This document shows positions 36,201 through 44,376 of a stretch of 64,000 nucleotides of DNA, one piece after another. The stretch comes from Alphaproteobacteria bacterium. GTDB taxonomy: Bacteria; Pseudomonadota; Alphaproteobacteria; Rickettsiales; SXRF01. Position numbers and translations under genes: made by a program. The stretch is taken from the NCBI GenBank assembly GCA_025362975.1, contig JANYES010000005.1, positions 86,592 through 150,591 of the forward strand, written 5' to 3'. Below the pieces are notes generated by a model that saw nothing but the letters and a program-made list of their open reading frames with translations, did no database searches and had not been told where the DNA came from. How positions within the stretch are numbered: position 1 is the stretch's first letter; each line of letters starts with the position of its first letter.

Positions 36201-36931
36201 ATCAGGTGCGGTTCGGGCAGTTCGAGATTATCGATATCGACCGGCTTTTGCGCTTTGCCTTTTTCGTCGCCCTCGGCTTCCTGCGCCCCATCGCCTTCCT
36301 TCTTGTCTTTTTTGTCCTTGTCCTTGGCGCCCTTGTCTTCAAGCTCGGGATTGAGGCGGCGCGCGGCGTTTTTCGCAGGTCCCGGCATCACGAAATTGGG
36401 GTCCATCACGTCGGCGAACGACAGCTCTTCGGTAATTTCGGTGCGCTTGGTACCTTCTTCGGTTTCCAACTTGATGTTGTCTTTAAGCTCGAACATCCGC
36501 GCGAATTTCGCGTCGCCGAGTTTATCATCCCACAAGTTCGTATACGCCACGTCCGCCGGGTCGGTGACGCTTCGGCGCAGCACGCGCCCGCCGAGCTGCT
36601 TCACGCGCCACGGCGAGTAGAGCGGGTCGGTGCGAATCAACACTTCCGCGCGCGGATTATCAAGCCCCTGCTGGGGAATACGCACGCCGGAAATCATGAG
36701 TACCTTGCCTGCTTTGTGATCGTAAAGAATTTTTTCGCGCGCGCCCGGCGAGGTCTGCGACGTCACCGCTTTGCACACGACGATGCCTTCGTCGCGGAAA
36801 CGGCGCGCCATGTCCTTATGCGTGGCCTCAAGGGTGAGATTGCCGCGATCATGGGCGATCTGGGCTTTGTGTTCGAATTCCTGCGCGCGTTTTTCGGCAA
36901 GGCGTTCAAGGTATTCGCGATATTCAGGCAA
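33257..36931 (-). CDS. C-terminal part of an SF2 helicase with a large unassigned C-terminal region
   Basis: Read from a TTG at 36931 this gives 1224 residues. The first 170 are the second RecA domain of an SF2 helicase: VLMISGVRIPQQGLDNPRAE (motif V region) and QLGGRVLRRS (motif VI, QxxGRxxR). A basic/acidic low-complexity linker follows (KDKDKKDKKEGDG), then about 1000 residues that I cannot assign. The same frame continues upstream without interruption for 20 codons to the TAG at 36992-36994 that ends the preceding gene, so the two are one gene split by an amber codon. A TTG start with no good ribosome binding site makes independent translation doubtful. Restored length is about 1676 residues. 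Confidence 0.75.
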   Translation of the reverse strand: MPEYREYLERLAEKRAQEFEHKAQIAHDRGNLTLEATHKDMARRFRDEGIVVCKAVTSQTSPGAREKILYDHKAGKVLMISGVRIPQQGLDNPRAEVLIRTDPLYSPWRVKQLGGRVLRRSVTDPADVAYTNLWDDKLGDAKFARMFELKDNIKLETEEGTKRTEITEELSFADVMDPNFVMPGPAKNAARRLNPELEDKGAKDKDKKDKKEGDGAQEAEGDEKGKAQKPVDIDNLELPEPHLIGTASGGKNEMDLWATDVPPQKLMERSREQRARLGSPLPSDKGHWLNDVAIAQMLGFASTRGSVLEVINMALETLKSEKKEYSFTMPISRKKIVVNTQDGIAGPHRINDMRSYYIEPKLFNAIAEKLGQMIEAKVPATRIEKRKDFEKQHLVPVAMLPVYAEDMGVPSPSIATMNGVAATVEKYPEFYYRAKATPQDKPKVIRGIDLVSSFFDVPYNCRQVHPNAVFSIIEAAKNRESKAAVPADQSFLIHDGFPPMLKAAEVAKVLNVGEDKVPFIEKMMTALADGNASMDTLDPAIKTRIKQAPDLVSSFLGGNIDVGGRGNNKDSIGGREANYSWSNTLTKSDDVASFDLTSQPKEDGVTGFARVPIISREVIPFIARMLDVPPPPFNGANEWWNAYDILAQTDRLDNIDDVEGKVLEKVNEFVAKYPAKDRLWRGPFLEQGPDGPFVSYRLKPADGRAIASTLITGIDMVEVGKHMREYGRSITAQEAEGAENFEKQGADILESRKPEVVDAVLSEMKLDQIDGESEFHLSDDKKIELPPARVGMETARTLLVNELNMRIRQRSGENRDDAIMRMKLLEGKINRELKRRFEGDGKTPPDPRIEIEKRSHVDIRYYFPGHYMDDGAMVKEICDAVGLGLPVPHGYGGPDEYFAPSWLKTIMPGMKVDDPRSDDDFARIIERVRLRTESKPPGNAPLLLEGFSNRGHNATHAMPLVRKSLIGVLKEESALYFRDRDNISEYEQGKLKLDDVASWVRSGMREEERGELYAFLKKLSEDPDRTLVVAEPIDMSKTGFAPTWKKLGKTSREAKISELITIGENFDSTKISPVMVPYICLALNIDMNTVTKLTNDRKCLFPPHDKVARPWGRNENRNYTVVDGAGAVAQVALGDSPGGTKRKLDHSTLNSIIAAWLKEDKRIDVDGVSTPVSSLVTLSPELSHDGKVWQDGKVAAHFSDLLLKAIETEVATAAPGKWSAKGRK

Positions 36932-36991
36932 GCCCTGATCGCTGGCGAGCTGTGCGGGAACGCCAATTTTCAGCGCATCATCCTGCCCCTC

Positions 36992-38287
36992 CTAGGTTTT
37001 CGGCGGGCGGCCGTATTTGTCAAAGAAATGCTGGTATCCGGCGCCGTAAATCACGTCGTTGAGCGCGGTTTCGTAGCCGTTGGCGTCTTCAACGTTGAGC
37101 GCGCTGATCACGCCGGTTTTGCCGAACAGGCGTTCGCCGGTTTCAGGGTCGTTCCAGTTGAGGTAGAGCTGCTGCACCTTGCCGCGGCGGAGCGCCTGAT
37201 CGGTCGAACCGGAAAGGCGCTGCGCGAACACGTCGGAATCGACGTGGCGGTGGTCCCCCTTGCCTTTGATGTCGGAAGCGCGCAGCGTGATTTCCATACC
37301 GGTTTTCACTTGCCAGACATTGAAATCGCACACCGCGCCGAGGCCGTGCGCCTGATCGAGCGTCACTTCACGGATCATGTTGCCGTCAGTGAGGCTGATG
37401 GCGTCGTTTTTCGCGTCGCGTTTTGGCGTGGCGCTTAAGCCGACGCGGATGGAATGGCCTTTAAATTCCTTCACCTTCTGAGGCTTGTTGCCTTCCATGC
37501 CCATATGGGCTTCGTCAAGGATGACGATTTCGAAATTCTCTGGCTTGAAGAGTTTTTTATTGCTCTCCGCCATCAGCGAATCATAGGTGGTGATGATGAT
37601 TTCACGGTCCTGCCCGATGCGGATTTGTTCCTGCTCTTCGCCCGCTTTGGACTGCTTCCAGCGCTTCGGATTGCCCCCATAGACCACGCCGATGCGGCAC
37701 GGCTTGCCGCGCTCTTTCAGGCCGAGCTGGCGGTAGGCGCTTTTTTGTTCATCGAGGTCGGTGCCGGGTGTGGATTCCGGCAGGAGGTCGTCGTCTTCCT
37801 TGCCTTTGGCTTTTGCGGGCGCCGGTTTGACTTTTTTAGCTGAAGCTAAGGCTTCAGCTACCGCTGGATCGTCGTTGACGAGTTCGGGGAAGAATTTATT
37901 GAATTCCAGCGCCGACTGCATGAGCAGGTCGGTTGTCGGAACCACGACGAGCACGCGGGGCTTGCGCGTTTTACCGTCGGCGCGTTCGCGCTCTGGCATG
38001 TTGAGCGCGGCGCGCGCGATGTGGGTGTAGAGCGCGGTTTTGCCGGTGCCAGTGGGCAGTGAATACATACCCGCTTCTTTTTTGCGGTCGGTTTTGGGGT
38101 CGTCCTGATGGAGGGTTGAGATCAGGTCCTGATAACAATCCGGCTGGTCGTCGCGCAGGCGAAAACGGTCGTCATCGATAAAGCCATCGAGCGCTTCGAT
38201 GAAATCTTCGCGCAGTTGCGGGGCGACGCCCTCGCCCGAGACACTGAATGATGTGACCTGTTTGGAACCCGTTTTTGATTTGGCCAA
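36992..38287 (-). CDS. N-terminal part of the same SF2 (DEAD/DEAH) helicase
   Basis: A 431-residue product. Motif I is SLPTGTGKTALYTHIA near residue 92, motif Ia PRVLVVVPTTDLL, motif II VILDEAHMG near 254 and motif III VGLSATPKRD near 280. It ends in GRPPKT at a TAG, after which the same frame reads on into the second RecA domain. Alone it lacks motifs IV-VI and could not work as a helicase. The start is TTG 38287 with AAAGGGCG just upstream. It probably belongs to a DNA-processing or defence-type system, but I cannot name one. Confidence 0.82.
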   Translation of the reverse strand: MAKSKTGSKQVTSFSVSGEGVAPQLREDFIEALDGFIDDDRFRLRDDQPDCYQDLISTLHQDDPKTDRKKEAGMYSLPTGTGKTALYTHIARAALNMPERERADGKTRKPRVLVVVPTTDLLMQSALEFNKFFPELVNDDPAVAEALASAKKVKPAPAKAKGKEDDDLLPESTPGTDLDEQKSAYRQLGLKERGKPCRIGVVYGGNPKRWKQSKAGEEQEQIRIGQDREIIITTYDSLMAESNKKLFKPENFEIVILDEAHMGMEGNKPQKVKEFKGHSIRVGLSATPKRDAKNDAISLTDGNMIREVTLDQAHGLGAVCDFNVWQVKTGMEITLRASDIKGKGDHRHVDSDVFAQRLSGSTDQALRRGKVQQLYLNWNDPETGERLFGKTGVISALNVEDANGYETALNDVIYGAGYQHFFDKYGRPPKT

Positions 38288-38436
38288 GCGACGCCCTTTC
38301 TTTTTTTATACCAATGAGGCTGTTTTTACGTTAGTTTATAATAATTAACTTTTGGAGTTTTGGATATTAAATAATGGAGGCAACCCAAAAAATTGTGTAG
38401 CTAGTTTATTGTTAAATTTCAATGTATTAAGTTTAC

Positions 38437-38901
38437 TTAGGCACGTCCTGCTTCCTTGTCCTTGCCGGGAGGCAGGGTTGACGGGTTGGCCTTAGTGCTC
38501 GACTGCCCGGCGAATTTGCCAGAAGCGAATTGCTCAAGGGCCAGCCGCATGGCATCGCCAAGATTGTCCGGCTTAGTCATGCCGGTTTTTTCCGGGGATA
38601 GTTCCGGCGCTGCCGTTTCCGTCACACCGCCCGCGACCGTCGTGGCAGCCGCCGCAGGTGTTTCAACCCGTGCAGCCGCCGCAGTCGCGGCAGCGGCTTC
38701 CACCGCCGTTTGTTCTTCTTCGGCGAGCAGCCCCGCTTCGCGCATGAGTTTGAGCAATTGTTCCGTGCCGCCCGCTTTTTTCAGCAGCGCATCATAGACT
38801 TCCGTCACGCCTTTTACGTATTTAAATGCATCGCTACGATACTTCGCATCGATCAACGGGAATTCCAAACTTTCTTGCTCGCGTTTCTTTTCATCTTTCA
38901 A
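38437..38901 (-). CDS. Small charged/Ala-rich protein upstream of the helicase
   Basis: A 154-residue product if read from TTG 38901. The N-terminal half is charged and helical (KDEKKREQES, KYVKGVTEVYDALLKK); the C-terminal half is a low-complexity Ala/Thr/Pro linker with a short conserved-looking end. The frame stays open upstream to a TGA at about 39055 and encodes plausible protein (GEIYIQTGQYAQRAGKLP), yet contains no ATG or GTG start, so the true start is uncertain. It lies 149 bases upstream of the helicase on the same strand. Function unknown. Confidence 0.55.
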   Translation of the reverse strand: MKDEKKREQESLEFPLIDAKYRSDAFKYVKGVTEVYDALLKKAGGTEQLLKLMREAGLLAEEEQTAVEAAAATAAAARVETPAAAATTVAGGVTETAAPELSPEKTGMTKPDNLGDAMRLALEQFASGKFAGQSSTKANPSTLPPGKDKEAGRA

Positions 38902-39006
38902 AATCTCAAGCAGGCGCGCATCTTTTTCTTTGCGTGTGGGCAGTTTTCCAGCTCTTTGCGCGTACTGTCCAGTCTGAATGTAAATTTCCCCACTCTCTAA
39001 ATGGTC

Positions 39007-39028
39007 TCCCCTCGCCTGCTCGAGGGGA
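39007..39028. repeat. Perfect 8-bp inverted repeat (palindromic repeat element)
   Basis: TCCCCTCG and CGAGGGGA flank a 6-base loop. It lies in the open frame upstream of the 154-residue protein. Read on the plus strand it encodes SPARGE, close to the SPARAGE tail of the protein ending at 18101, which suggests a small dispersed repeat. Confidence 0.6.
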
Positions 39029-39125
39029 ACCCATGTGCTTTTGTGTGCACAAAATCAAATTGTATTGAATTTCATATAGAGTACTTTGCGTTTTATTATA
39101 CGCCATCATCCCGGGAAAATTTGCT

Positions 39126-39395
39126 ATGAAAATGCAAGAAGCTGTAGCCTCTCTGGAGTTGAATAACAGGAGCATAGAAGAGTGTATGGCACTTCTCGCC
39201 CAGACGGCCGAGTATGCCAATTATAGCAACGCACTGCGCACGGCAGATAACGCGTCGCCGTATGAAATTCCTGAGGCTGACGGCAAACTGAAATTTGCAC
39301 ATAAACAATTACGCCAGCTCATTGAGCAGTCCGGCATCGCTTCCGAAACTACCACTGCGCTCATGAATGCTATTAAGGCTGGATTGCGCAAATAA
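39126..39395 (+). CDS. Small hypothetical protein
   Basis: An 89-residue soluble, helical protein (MKMQEAVASLELNN at the start, LRQLIEQSGIASETTTAL near the end). GGGAAAA lies about ten bases before the ATG. No domain recognised. It is divergent from the 154-residue protein and tail to tail with the protease gene. Codon use looks ordinary, which is the main reason to accept it. Confidence 0.55.
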   Translation: MKMQEAVASLELNNRSIEECMALLAQTAEYANYSNALRTADNASPYEIPEADGKLKFAHKQLRQLIEQSGIASETTTALMNAIKAGLRK

Positions 39396-39556
39396 GCACA
39401 TAGCTTTGCCCATTTAATTATCTCACCGAACAGGGAATTAAAAACAGCATCGAGAAATTTATATAAATCCTTCTCTGAAAGGAAGAAGCCTGAGTCAGCA
39501 ATGAAAACTATATTATTCAGGTTATGCGCTTAAATATTAAATTACTGGGACTATTG

Positions 39557-41929
39557 TTAACGCGACACTGCAGATCTACGATTTACAGTAGTAATATTTA
39601 AATTTTTACCCGTTATATTTGCATAGAGGGACTTAACATGCTCTTCCTCCTGCGCTATTAGGTTGTCATCGTCATAAATAGAGCCCAGCGCATTCGCATA
39701 GCTTGCAATATGCGGGGCATTTTGTTTGACGGCCGCCGACATATCGTCGACATGGCGCTTCAATTCTTCAAATTTGCCGGAGAGTAGTGCCTTTTCATAA
39801 GAAAATACTAATTTATACAGATCTGAATAAGCTTCAGTCGTAGATCCTAACTCATCGTTTTTGTTATCTTCGTAATATCTGGCAAGATGCATAAGTCGTT
39901 CAGCAGCGTTACGGGCAACTGGCTCAACAAAAATATTATGTATCATAAGTCCAAGCACCTGTTGTAAAGCCTTGTCGCCGCGTGCGGCTTCGAACAGTTC
40001 CGGTAATACGTCTAGTAGACTATTCGAGCTCACCTTTTCACCATTGATAAAGTCCTCCAGCACCGTTTGCGCCTTTTGGCCATCAAGCTTATCTTCAAGG
40101 TCCTCAAAAGCCTCCCTGTATTTTTCCACCCAATCCTTACCAGAGTTAAAACCCAGACGGCTGGCTTCTGGCGGATGATGATTAAACACTTCCTGTGCAT
40201 GTTCGACCCCGGTAATTTCCAGCAGGGGTAGCATCCTCTCGCCGGAGGAGAATAGCTTTACGTCTTTAGGGTCTTTGTTGGTAGTTTTAATCACAAAGCG
40301 CCAGCCATGTTCGGCATTTTTAGGGGCTGTTTCCCCAAGCATGTGTGCGCGGGTACGAAAATTTACGAGACGAAAATCGTCGATGGGGTGCTCCCTGTCG
40401 GTATGCCAGAGCATTTTTTTTTCTACGCCGAACCTGCTAAGCGGAATCCGTGTTTTACGATCCGGGCTTTCGATGGATAATTCGTAATGTACCTCTTTCT
40501 TTTTTTCACCCGATTTTGGTGGGGATTCAGCTACAAAAAGCAAGGAACCGCGAAGCATGTGCGCGGACATATTTTTATCGAAGGCTGGGATATCGACTGC
40601 CAGCGTGTTTTCTTCATCTTCAATCACATATGTTTTAAGAGGCAAGGGTAGGCGCACGGGTACGTTATGGCGCAGGAACTCGCCCTTTACGGCTGTGCGC
40701 TCTTCCTGCGCATTGGCAAAGTGTGTTCGTGGATACACTTCCTTGCTTTCGGGGGCATAGGCTTGGTAATTTTCGGGCTGGACGACCCTGCCCTCCAGCT
40801 GGGCGGCGAGCATCTGGTCAAACAGGATGCGCTCCGCCAGGCCGAAATGCGGCATGCCGAAGCCTGAACCTTTGGTATCGAATGTTTTATTTCTGGGAGT
40901 GTTTATGACAGCGGATTTATCGCCCGGATCGATCATCATGGCACTTGCCAACAGACTTGAGGTTACGGAATCGACAAAACTTTCTTTACGCTGGTCCTTG
41001 GCCTTCATGAATTCAGGCGTAAGTTCTTCTTTGTATTTCCGCCCCGGCAGGCCCCCTACGAACATGGAGCGGTAACGAGCGGCGATTTTAGCTGCACCCC
41101 CGGTGACTTGCGGTGCCGCAAATGAGGTGCCGCTTATTTTGCGGGGTTTATCGTCGTCTTTGCCGTCTTTCGACCAGCGCCCGGAAATGCTGTCGATAGG
41201 AACGTCCCTACCCTTCATTACTAGGTCTACCGCTGAGGTAGGGGTTTCAATGGAGGCGGTGAAATCTGTTGCCATTATGCTGCCAACCGGTTTTTCATGG
41301 CGATCATGTTCCGATGCGCCCACCACAAGGGCGTGGTCGGACTGGGTGGTAAGGCCGAAAATGGGCTGGCCGCCAGACATGTTGCCGGCTCCGTGCACAA
41401 ATATTGTATCGGTGAATTTAAGTATATTGCTGCGCATAGCGAGCGCTGAAGTAGGGCTGGTGGAATCGAACCATGAACCCATGCTGAAATTCACAGCACG
41501 CACCGAGGAGAGCGAAACGCCCTCCTTGCGAAGTAACTCACCGATGGAAAAGGCAGCATCCTCATCTAGCAAATTGCAATTGATGTAGATTATTTTGGGC
41601 GGATTTTCCGAACCATAAGTGGATTGGACTACTTTGATGACCTCTGCCTTATGGTCACCCTTATCAGCTTCAATAACGAGGATGACGGGATTTTTTTCTT
41701 CATAATGTTGAAATCTTGGATTGAAACAACCCGTTACATTCTTGAAGTATGTTTGTGCCTCGCTAAGGGGAGGATCGTTGTCAGTATGACCGCTTTTTAG
41801 TAACGGTCTGTCTCTATTAGGCGTAGCTAAAGCGGTCCATGTTATTGAGGACGTGGTGCTGACAGGATCATGACCCGGAACTAACACCGGTAATGTCCCT
41901 AATAATAATGTTAACTTTTTACTAGCCAT
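39557..41929 (-). CDS. Divergent subtilisin-like (S8) serine protease, probably exported
   Basis: A 790-residue protein. The N-terminus MASKKLTLLLGTLPVLVPG looks like a short signal peptide. The protease core is compact: VILVIEADKGDHKAEV with a possible Asp89 and His93, NFSMGS at 148-153, the oxyanion Asn183 in HGAGN, and the nucleophile Ser269 in SGTSFAAPQVTGGAAK. The Asp and His lie only four residues apart, whereas usual subtilases have a long stretch between them, so the Asp assignment is uncertain. After residue 290 come about 500 residues without a recognised domain. No neighbour shows its target. Confidence 0.75.
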   Translation of the reverse strand: MASKKLTLLLGTLPVLVPGHDPVSTTSSITWTALATPNRDRPLLKSGHTDNDPPLSEAQTYFKNVTGCFNPRFQHYEEKNPVILVIEADKGDHKAEVIKVVQSTYGSENPPKIIYINCNLLDEDAAFSIGELLRKEGVSLSSVRAVNFSMGSWFDSTSPTSALAMRSNILKFTDTIFVHGAGNMSGGQPIFGLTTQSDHALVVGASEHDRHEKPVGSIMATDFTASIETPTSAVDLVMKGRDVPIDSISGRWSKDGKDDDKPRKISGTSFAAPQVTGGAAKIAARYRSMFVGGLPGRKYKEELTPEFMKAKDQRKESFVDSVTSSLLASAMMIDPGDKSAVINTPRNKTFDTKGSGFGMPHFGLAERILFDQMLAAQLEGRVVQPENYQAYAPESKEVYPRTHFANAQEERTAVKGEFLRHNVPVRLPLPLKTYVIEDEENTLAVDIPAFDKNMSAHMLRGSLLFVAESPPKSGEKKKEVHYELSIESPDRKTRIPLSRFGVEKKMLWHTDREHPIDDFRLVNFRTRAHMLGETAPKNAEHGWRFVIKTTNKDPKDVKLFSSGERMLPLLEITGVEHAQEVFNHHPPEASRLGFNSGKDWVEKYREAFEDLEDKLDGQKAQTVLEDFINGEKVSSNSLLDVLPELFEAARGDKALQQVLGLMIHNIFVEPVARNAAERLMHLARYYEDNKNDELGSTTEAYSDLYKLVFSYEKALLSGKFEELKRHVDDMSAAVKQNAPHIASYANALGSIYDDDNLIAQEEEHVKSLYANITGKNLNITTVNRRSAVSR

Positions 41930-42546
41930 TATCTTTATGAAGTTATTTATAATATTAACTTACATAGTATGATCGGGTGTGACTACCATAAACAGCTGCA
42001 TAAGAGCAGATCTTTAATTAGCCGCATGATAGCTCAGCGCTTTGCTAGAAATAACTGCGCAATAAATTTAAACGCCTGGAATAGCTTGGTAAAATTTATA
42101 CAAAAAACTATCTGGCACTGTAATTTCGTAATACTATATACTTAGTAAAACACGTGCTAATTTACCTAAATGCGGGCACGTAAAATAATCTAGGGTATTT
42201 CCGCACACTGAAAATTCCATTATTTAAGCGCTTATCGCTGGCCCCCTCAAGAATTACACCAGGAACATCGCATTGTGGTGCGATCGGAAGTCCATCAGAG
42301 CGCGGTTGTTTTTGAATGTGCGGGCAAGTAACGCATCCGTAAATTACCCAACGTGTAATGGAAAGCGCATCGTTCGCGCATCCCACCGAAAGGCTGGAGC
42401 TCATTGATGCAGATAAGCATCCATTATTAAAGTATAAGATTCGCCACCTTTATCATTAGTTTATAATAACGATGATACTTTCCGACTGATCTATTATCTT
42501 CCAGATTCTATTAAATCTATTACTTAATCATAAAAGGAAACATAAT
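41930..42546. other. 617-base A+T-rich gap
   Basis: Upstream region of two divergent genes. An 80-codon frame on the minus strand (42162-42404) has no ribosome binding site or recognisable homology and looks like chance or relic sequence. An A+T-rich stretch (42440-42540) with AAAAGGAAA before ATG 42547 should hold the promoter of the small membrane pair. Confidence 0.4.
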
Positions 42547-42621
42547 ATGAATCAGGTGATTTATCTCGTAGGTCTAGTAGTGGTAGTGCTAGCTGTTTTA
42601 TCATTCGTTGGTGTCAGGTAA
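42547..42621 (+). CDS. 24-residue membrane peptide
   Basis: The frame encodes MNQVIYLVGLVVVVLAVLSF followed by VGVR, a single membrane helix with a short charged end. AAAAGGAAA lies nine bases before the ATG. The next gene starts four bases after its stop. From memory, very similar short peptides occur next to the same downstream gene in other alphaproteobacteria, which supports it being real. Confidence 0.65.
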   Translation: MNQVIYLVGLVVVVLAVLSFVGVR

Positions 42622-42625
42622 TTAT

Positions 42626-43219
42626 ATGTCATCCAAAATTATACCTGAACTCTCAGGAGTATCTTACGTAGAATGGGGCGCTATTATTGCAGGCTCTGTA
42701 TTGGCATGTGCGGTTTCGCTTGTATTACTGCAATTTGGAAATACCCTCGGCCTATCTGTTGAGCATTTCCAGCGCGATGAGCATATTACGTCTGCTAAAG
42801 TAATAACAGTAGGAGTATGGTTACTGTGGGTGCAACTCATGGCTTCCATATCCGGTGGTTACCTTGCAGGACGTATGCGTGCTCCTTGGACAAACGCCCA
42901 GCATACGCATGAAAGTGAACTGCGGGATGGAACGCATGGCCTTCTTGTTTGGGCTACCAGCAGTATTACTGCGGTATCTGCTGCGGCAGTGGTAGCTTTC
43001 CTTAGCGCATTAGTAGCACAACACGGTGTTATAGATAACGACGTTCATATTTCTGTGGATGTTTCTCACAGAACCAATCTTATCTTAGGCTTCTCTCTTG
43101 CGGCCACTTCTCTTGTGTCCGCAGTTGCTGCATGGCGGATGGGGGTACTTGGAGGTGAGCATCGCGATGGCGCAGTAGATGCTAGCCGTTATGTAAGCTT
43201 TCGCAAAAAACGCCCATAG
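42626..43219 (+). CDS. 'PhnA-like' membrane protein
   Basis: A 197-residue protein with four or so membrane segments (WGAIIAGSVLACAVSLVLL, VITVGVWLLWVQLMASISGGYLAG, WATSSITAVSAAAVVAFLSAL, LILGFSLAATSLVSAVAAW). The pattern YLAGRMR and DGTHGLLVWATSS is typical of proteins annotated 'PhnA-like' in alphaproteobacteria; they have no proven link to phosphonates. The frame opens at TTG 42608; ATG 42626 lies after the peptide gene and is preferred. A strong terminator follows. Confidence 0.75.
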   Translation: MSSKIIPELSGVSYVEWGAIIAGSVLACAVSLVLLQFGNTLGLSVEHFQRDEHITSAKVITVGVWLLWVQLMASISGGYLAGRMRAPWTNAQHTHESELRDGTHGLLVWATSSITAVSAAAVVAFLSALVAQHGVIDNDVHISVDVSHRTNLILGFSLAATSLVSAVAAWRMGVLGGEHRDGAVDASRYVSFRKKRP

Positions 43220-43250
43220 CTGAATTTATAAAAAATTGTTTTTAAAGTGC

Positions 43251-43295
43251 TGTAACGTCAGCCTAGGGCAAACATAGGCTGACGTTACATTTTAT
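43251..43295 (+). terminator. Rho-independent terminator
   Basis: TGTAACGTCAGCCTA and its exact complement flank a 9-base loop (43251-43265 and 43275-43289), followed by TTTTATATATT. It lies 32 bases after the stop of the membrane protein gene. Confidence 0.85.
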
Positions 43296-43601
43296 ATATT
43301 ATCATTCTGCGCTCTTTTATAAAAGCTTTAGAAAGGCAGCTCGGTAGCGATTTCTGCGCATCAGCAGTGTGGTGTATTCCTTCAGGTATTTGTTAAACGC
43401 ATAGTATTTTTACAATGCCTTCGACATAACTCTTTTCTTAATTGAACGGCGAGAAGATTAATGCCGAGCCGAACCGTACTTCATCGAGCAAGTTATCCGC
43501 TGCGGCTCACTCAATATCTAAAGTATCTACAGGAAGAAGGCGTGTCACTTTTGCCCTTCTTCCTGTTGCATTACCGTTGTATCAGCAAGAACTTCAAAAC
43601 G
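43296..43601. other. Gap after the terminator
   Basis: 306 bases up to the end of the convergent hypothetical gene. Overlapping short frames on the plus strand run into that gene and show no ribosome binding site. I see nothing functional here. Confidence 0.35.
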
Positions 43602-44225
43602 TCATTTTACATATCCGCCCTTCAACACTTTATCGGCTTCATGCTCGATACATGCTGCGAGGTCGGTGCTTCCACGGCGGCGTCGGCAAGCTCCTTCACT
43701 ATCGATTCGCATCGTGCCGCCTTCTAAAGACGCCTGTAGTTTTGTTAGGGCTACGCATAAGTGATAACCGTTATCAAGCAAAGCGACTGCGCGTTTATCT
43801 TGTTCCTTGTCATCGGTAGGTTCAAGTTTATAGCAATCGAATTTTCCGTCATTGGAGTGAGCTATTCCCGGGATAATTTCCGCACTGCCGAAGTGCTGAG
43901 TTTGCGCCTCCTTGCCCTGTTTGAGAATATTTTCTATTGTCGTTATCAAGTCCTTCGCTTTTGAAGGGATCGTTTTTAGTTCCTTATTAACAGACATCCG
44001 TTCTAGCATATCCTCCGCAGTAACGCCGGTCCGAAGGTTATGAGATTTATTTAATACATCGCGGATATTTTTAGCGGATTCCCAAGCATTAATCAGAACG
44101 TCAATTTCTATATCTGTGTTTTGAATAAGAGGCCCTAACTCCTTCAACCCAACTATAATATCCTCCAATTGGGAGATGACTTGTGCAGATTCTAAAGATT
44201 GCCAGTTTGTCCCATTCTTACTCAT
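43602..44225 (-). CDS. Hypothetical helical protein
   Basis: A 207-residue soluble protein, mostly helical in its first 110 residues (LEDIIVGLKELGPLIQ, LINAWESAKNIRDVLNK, TIENILKQGKEAQTQ), with a charged C-terminal part that includes CRRRRGS. No domain recognised. The gene is followed and preceded by A+T-rich sequence with relics, so it may be part of a decayed island. Confidence 0.6.
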   Translation of the reverse strand: MSKNGTNWQSLESAQVISQLEDIIVGLKELGPLIQNTDIEIDVLINAWESAKNIRDVLNKSHNLRTGVTAEDMLERMSVNKELKTIPSKAKDLITTIENILKQGKEAQTQHFGSAEIIPGIAHSNDGKFDCYKLEPTDDKEQDKRAVALLDNGYHLCVALTKLQASLEGGTMRIDSEGACRRRRGSTDLAACIEHEADKVLKGGYVK

Positions 44226-44376
44226 AAGTCCCCCTTGTTATATATAATCTTATTGATAATCCGAGAATTGTCCGAGTTGATTATAGATTAGATAAACCAG
44301 ATTTTTCATATAGGGACGCATAGCCTTATTCAACCTAATCATATCATTAACCAATTTTTTATGTACTTCAGGACAT

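Noticed and set aside
36979..36994. AGGAGGGG followed by ATGATG directly after the helicase amber codon, as a possible restart
   Set aside because: These ATGs are out of frame and reach a TGA after two or three codons, so they do not start the C-terminal part.
36206..37438. 410-codon open frame on the plus strand spanning the amber codon
   Set aside because: Antisense to both helicase parts, with no ribosome binding site and no recognisable domain.
42162..42404. 80-codon minus-strand frame
   Set aside because: No ribosome binding site, no homology recognised, in an otherwise empty A+T-rich gap.
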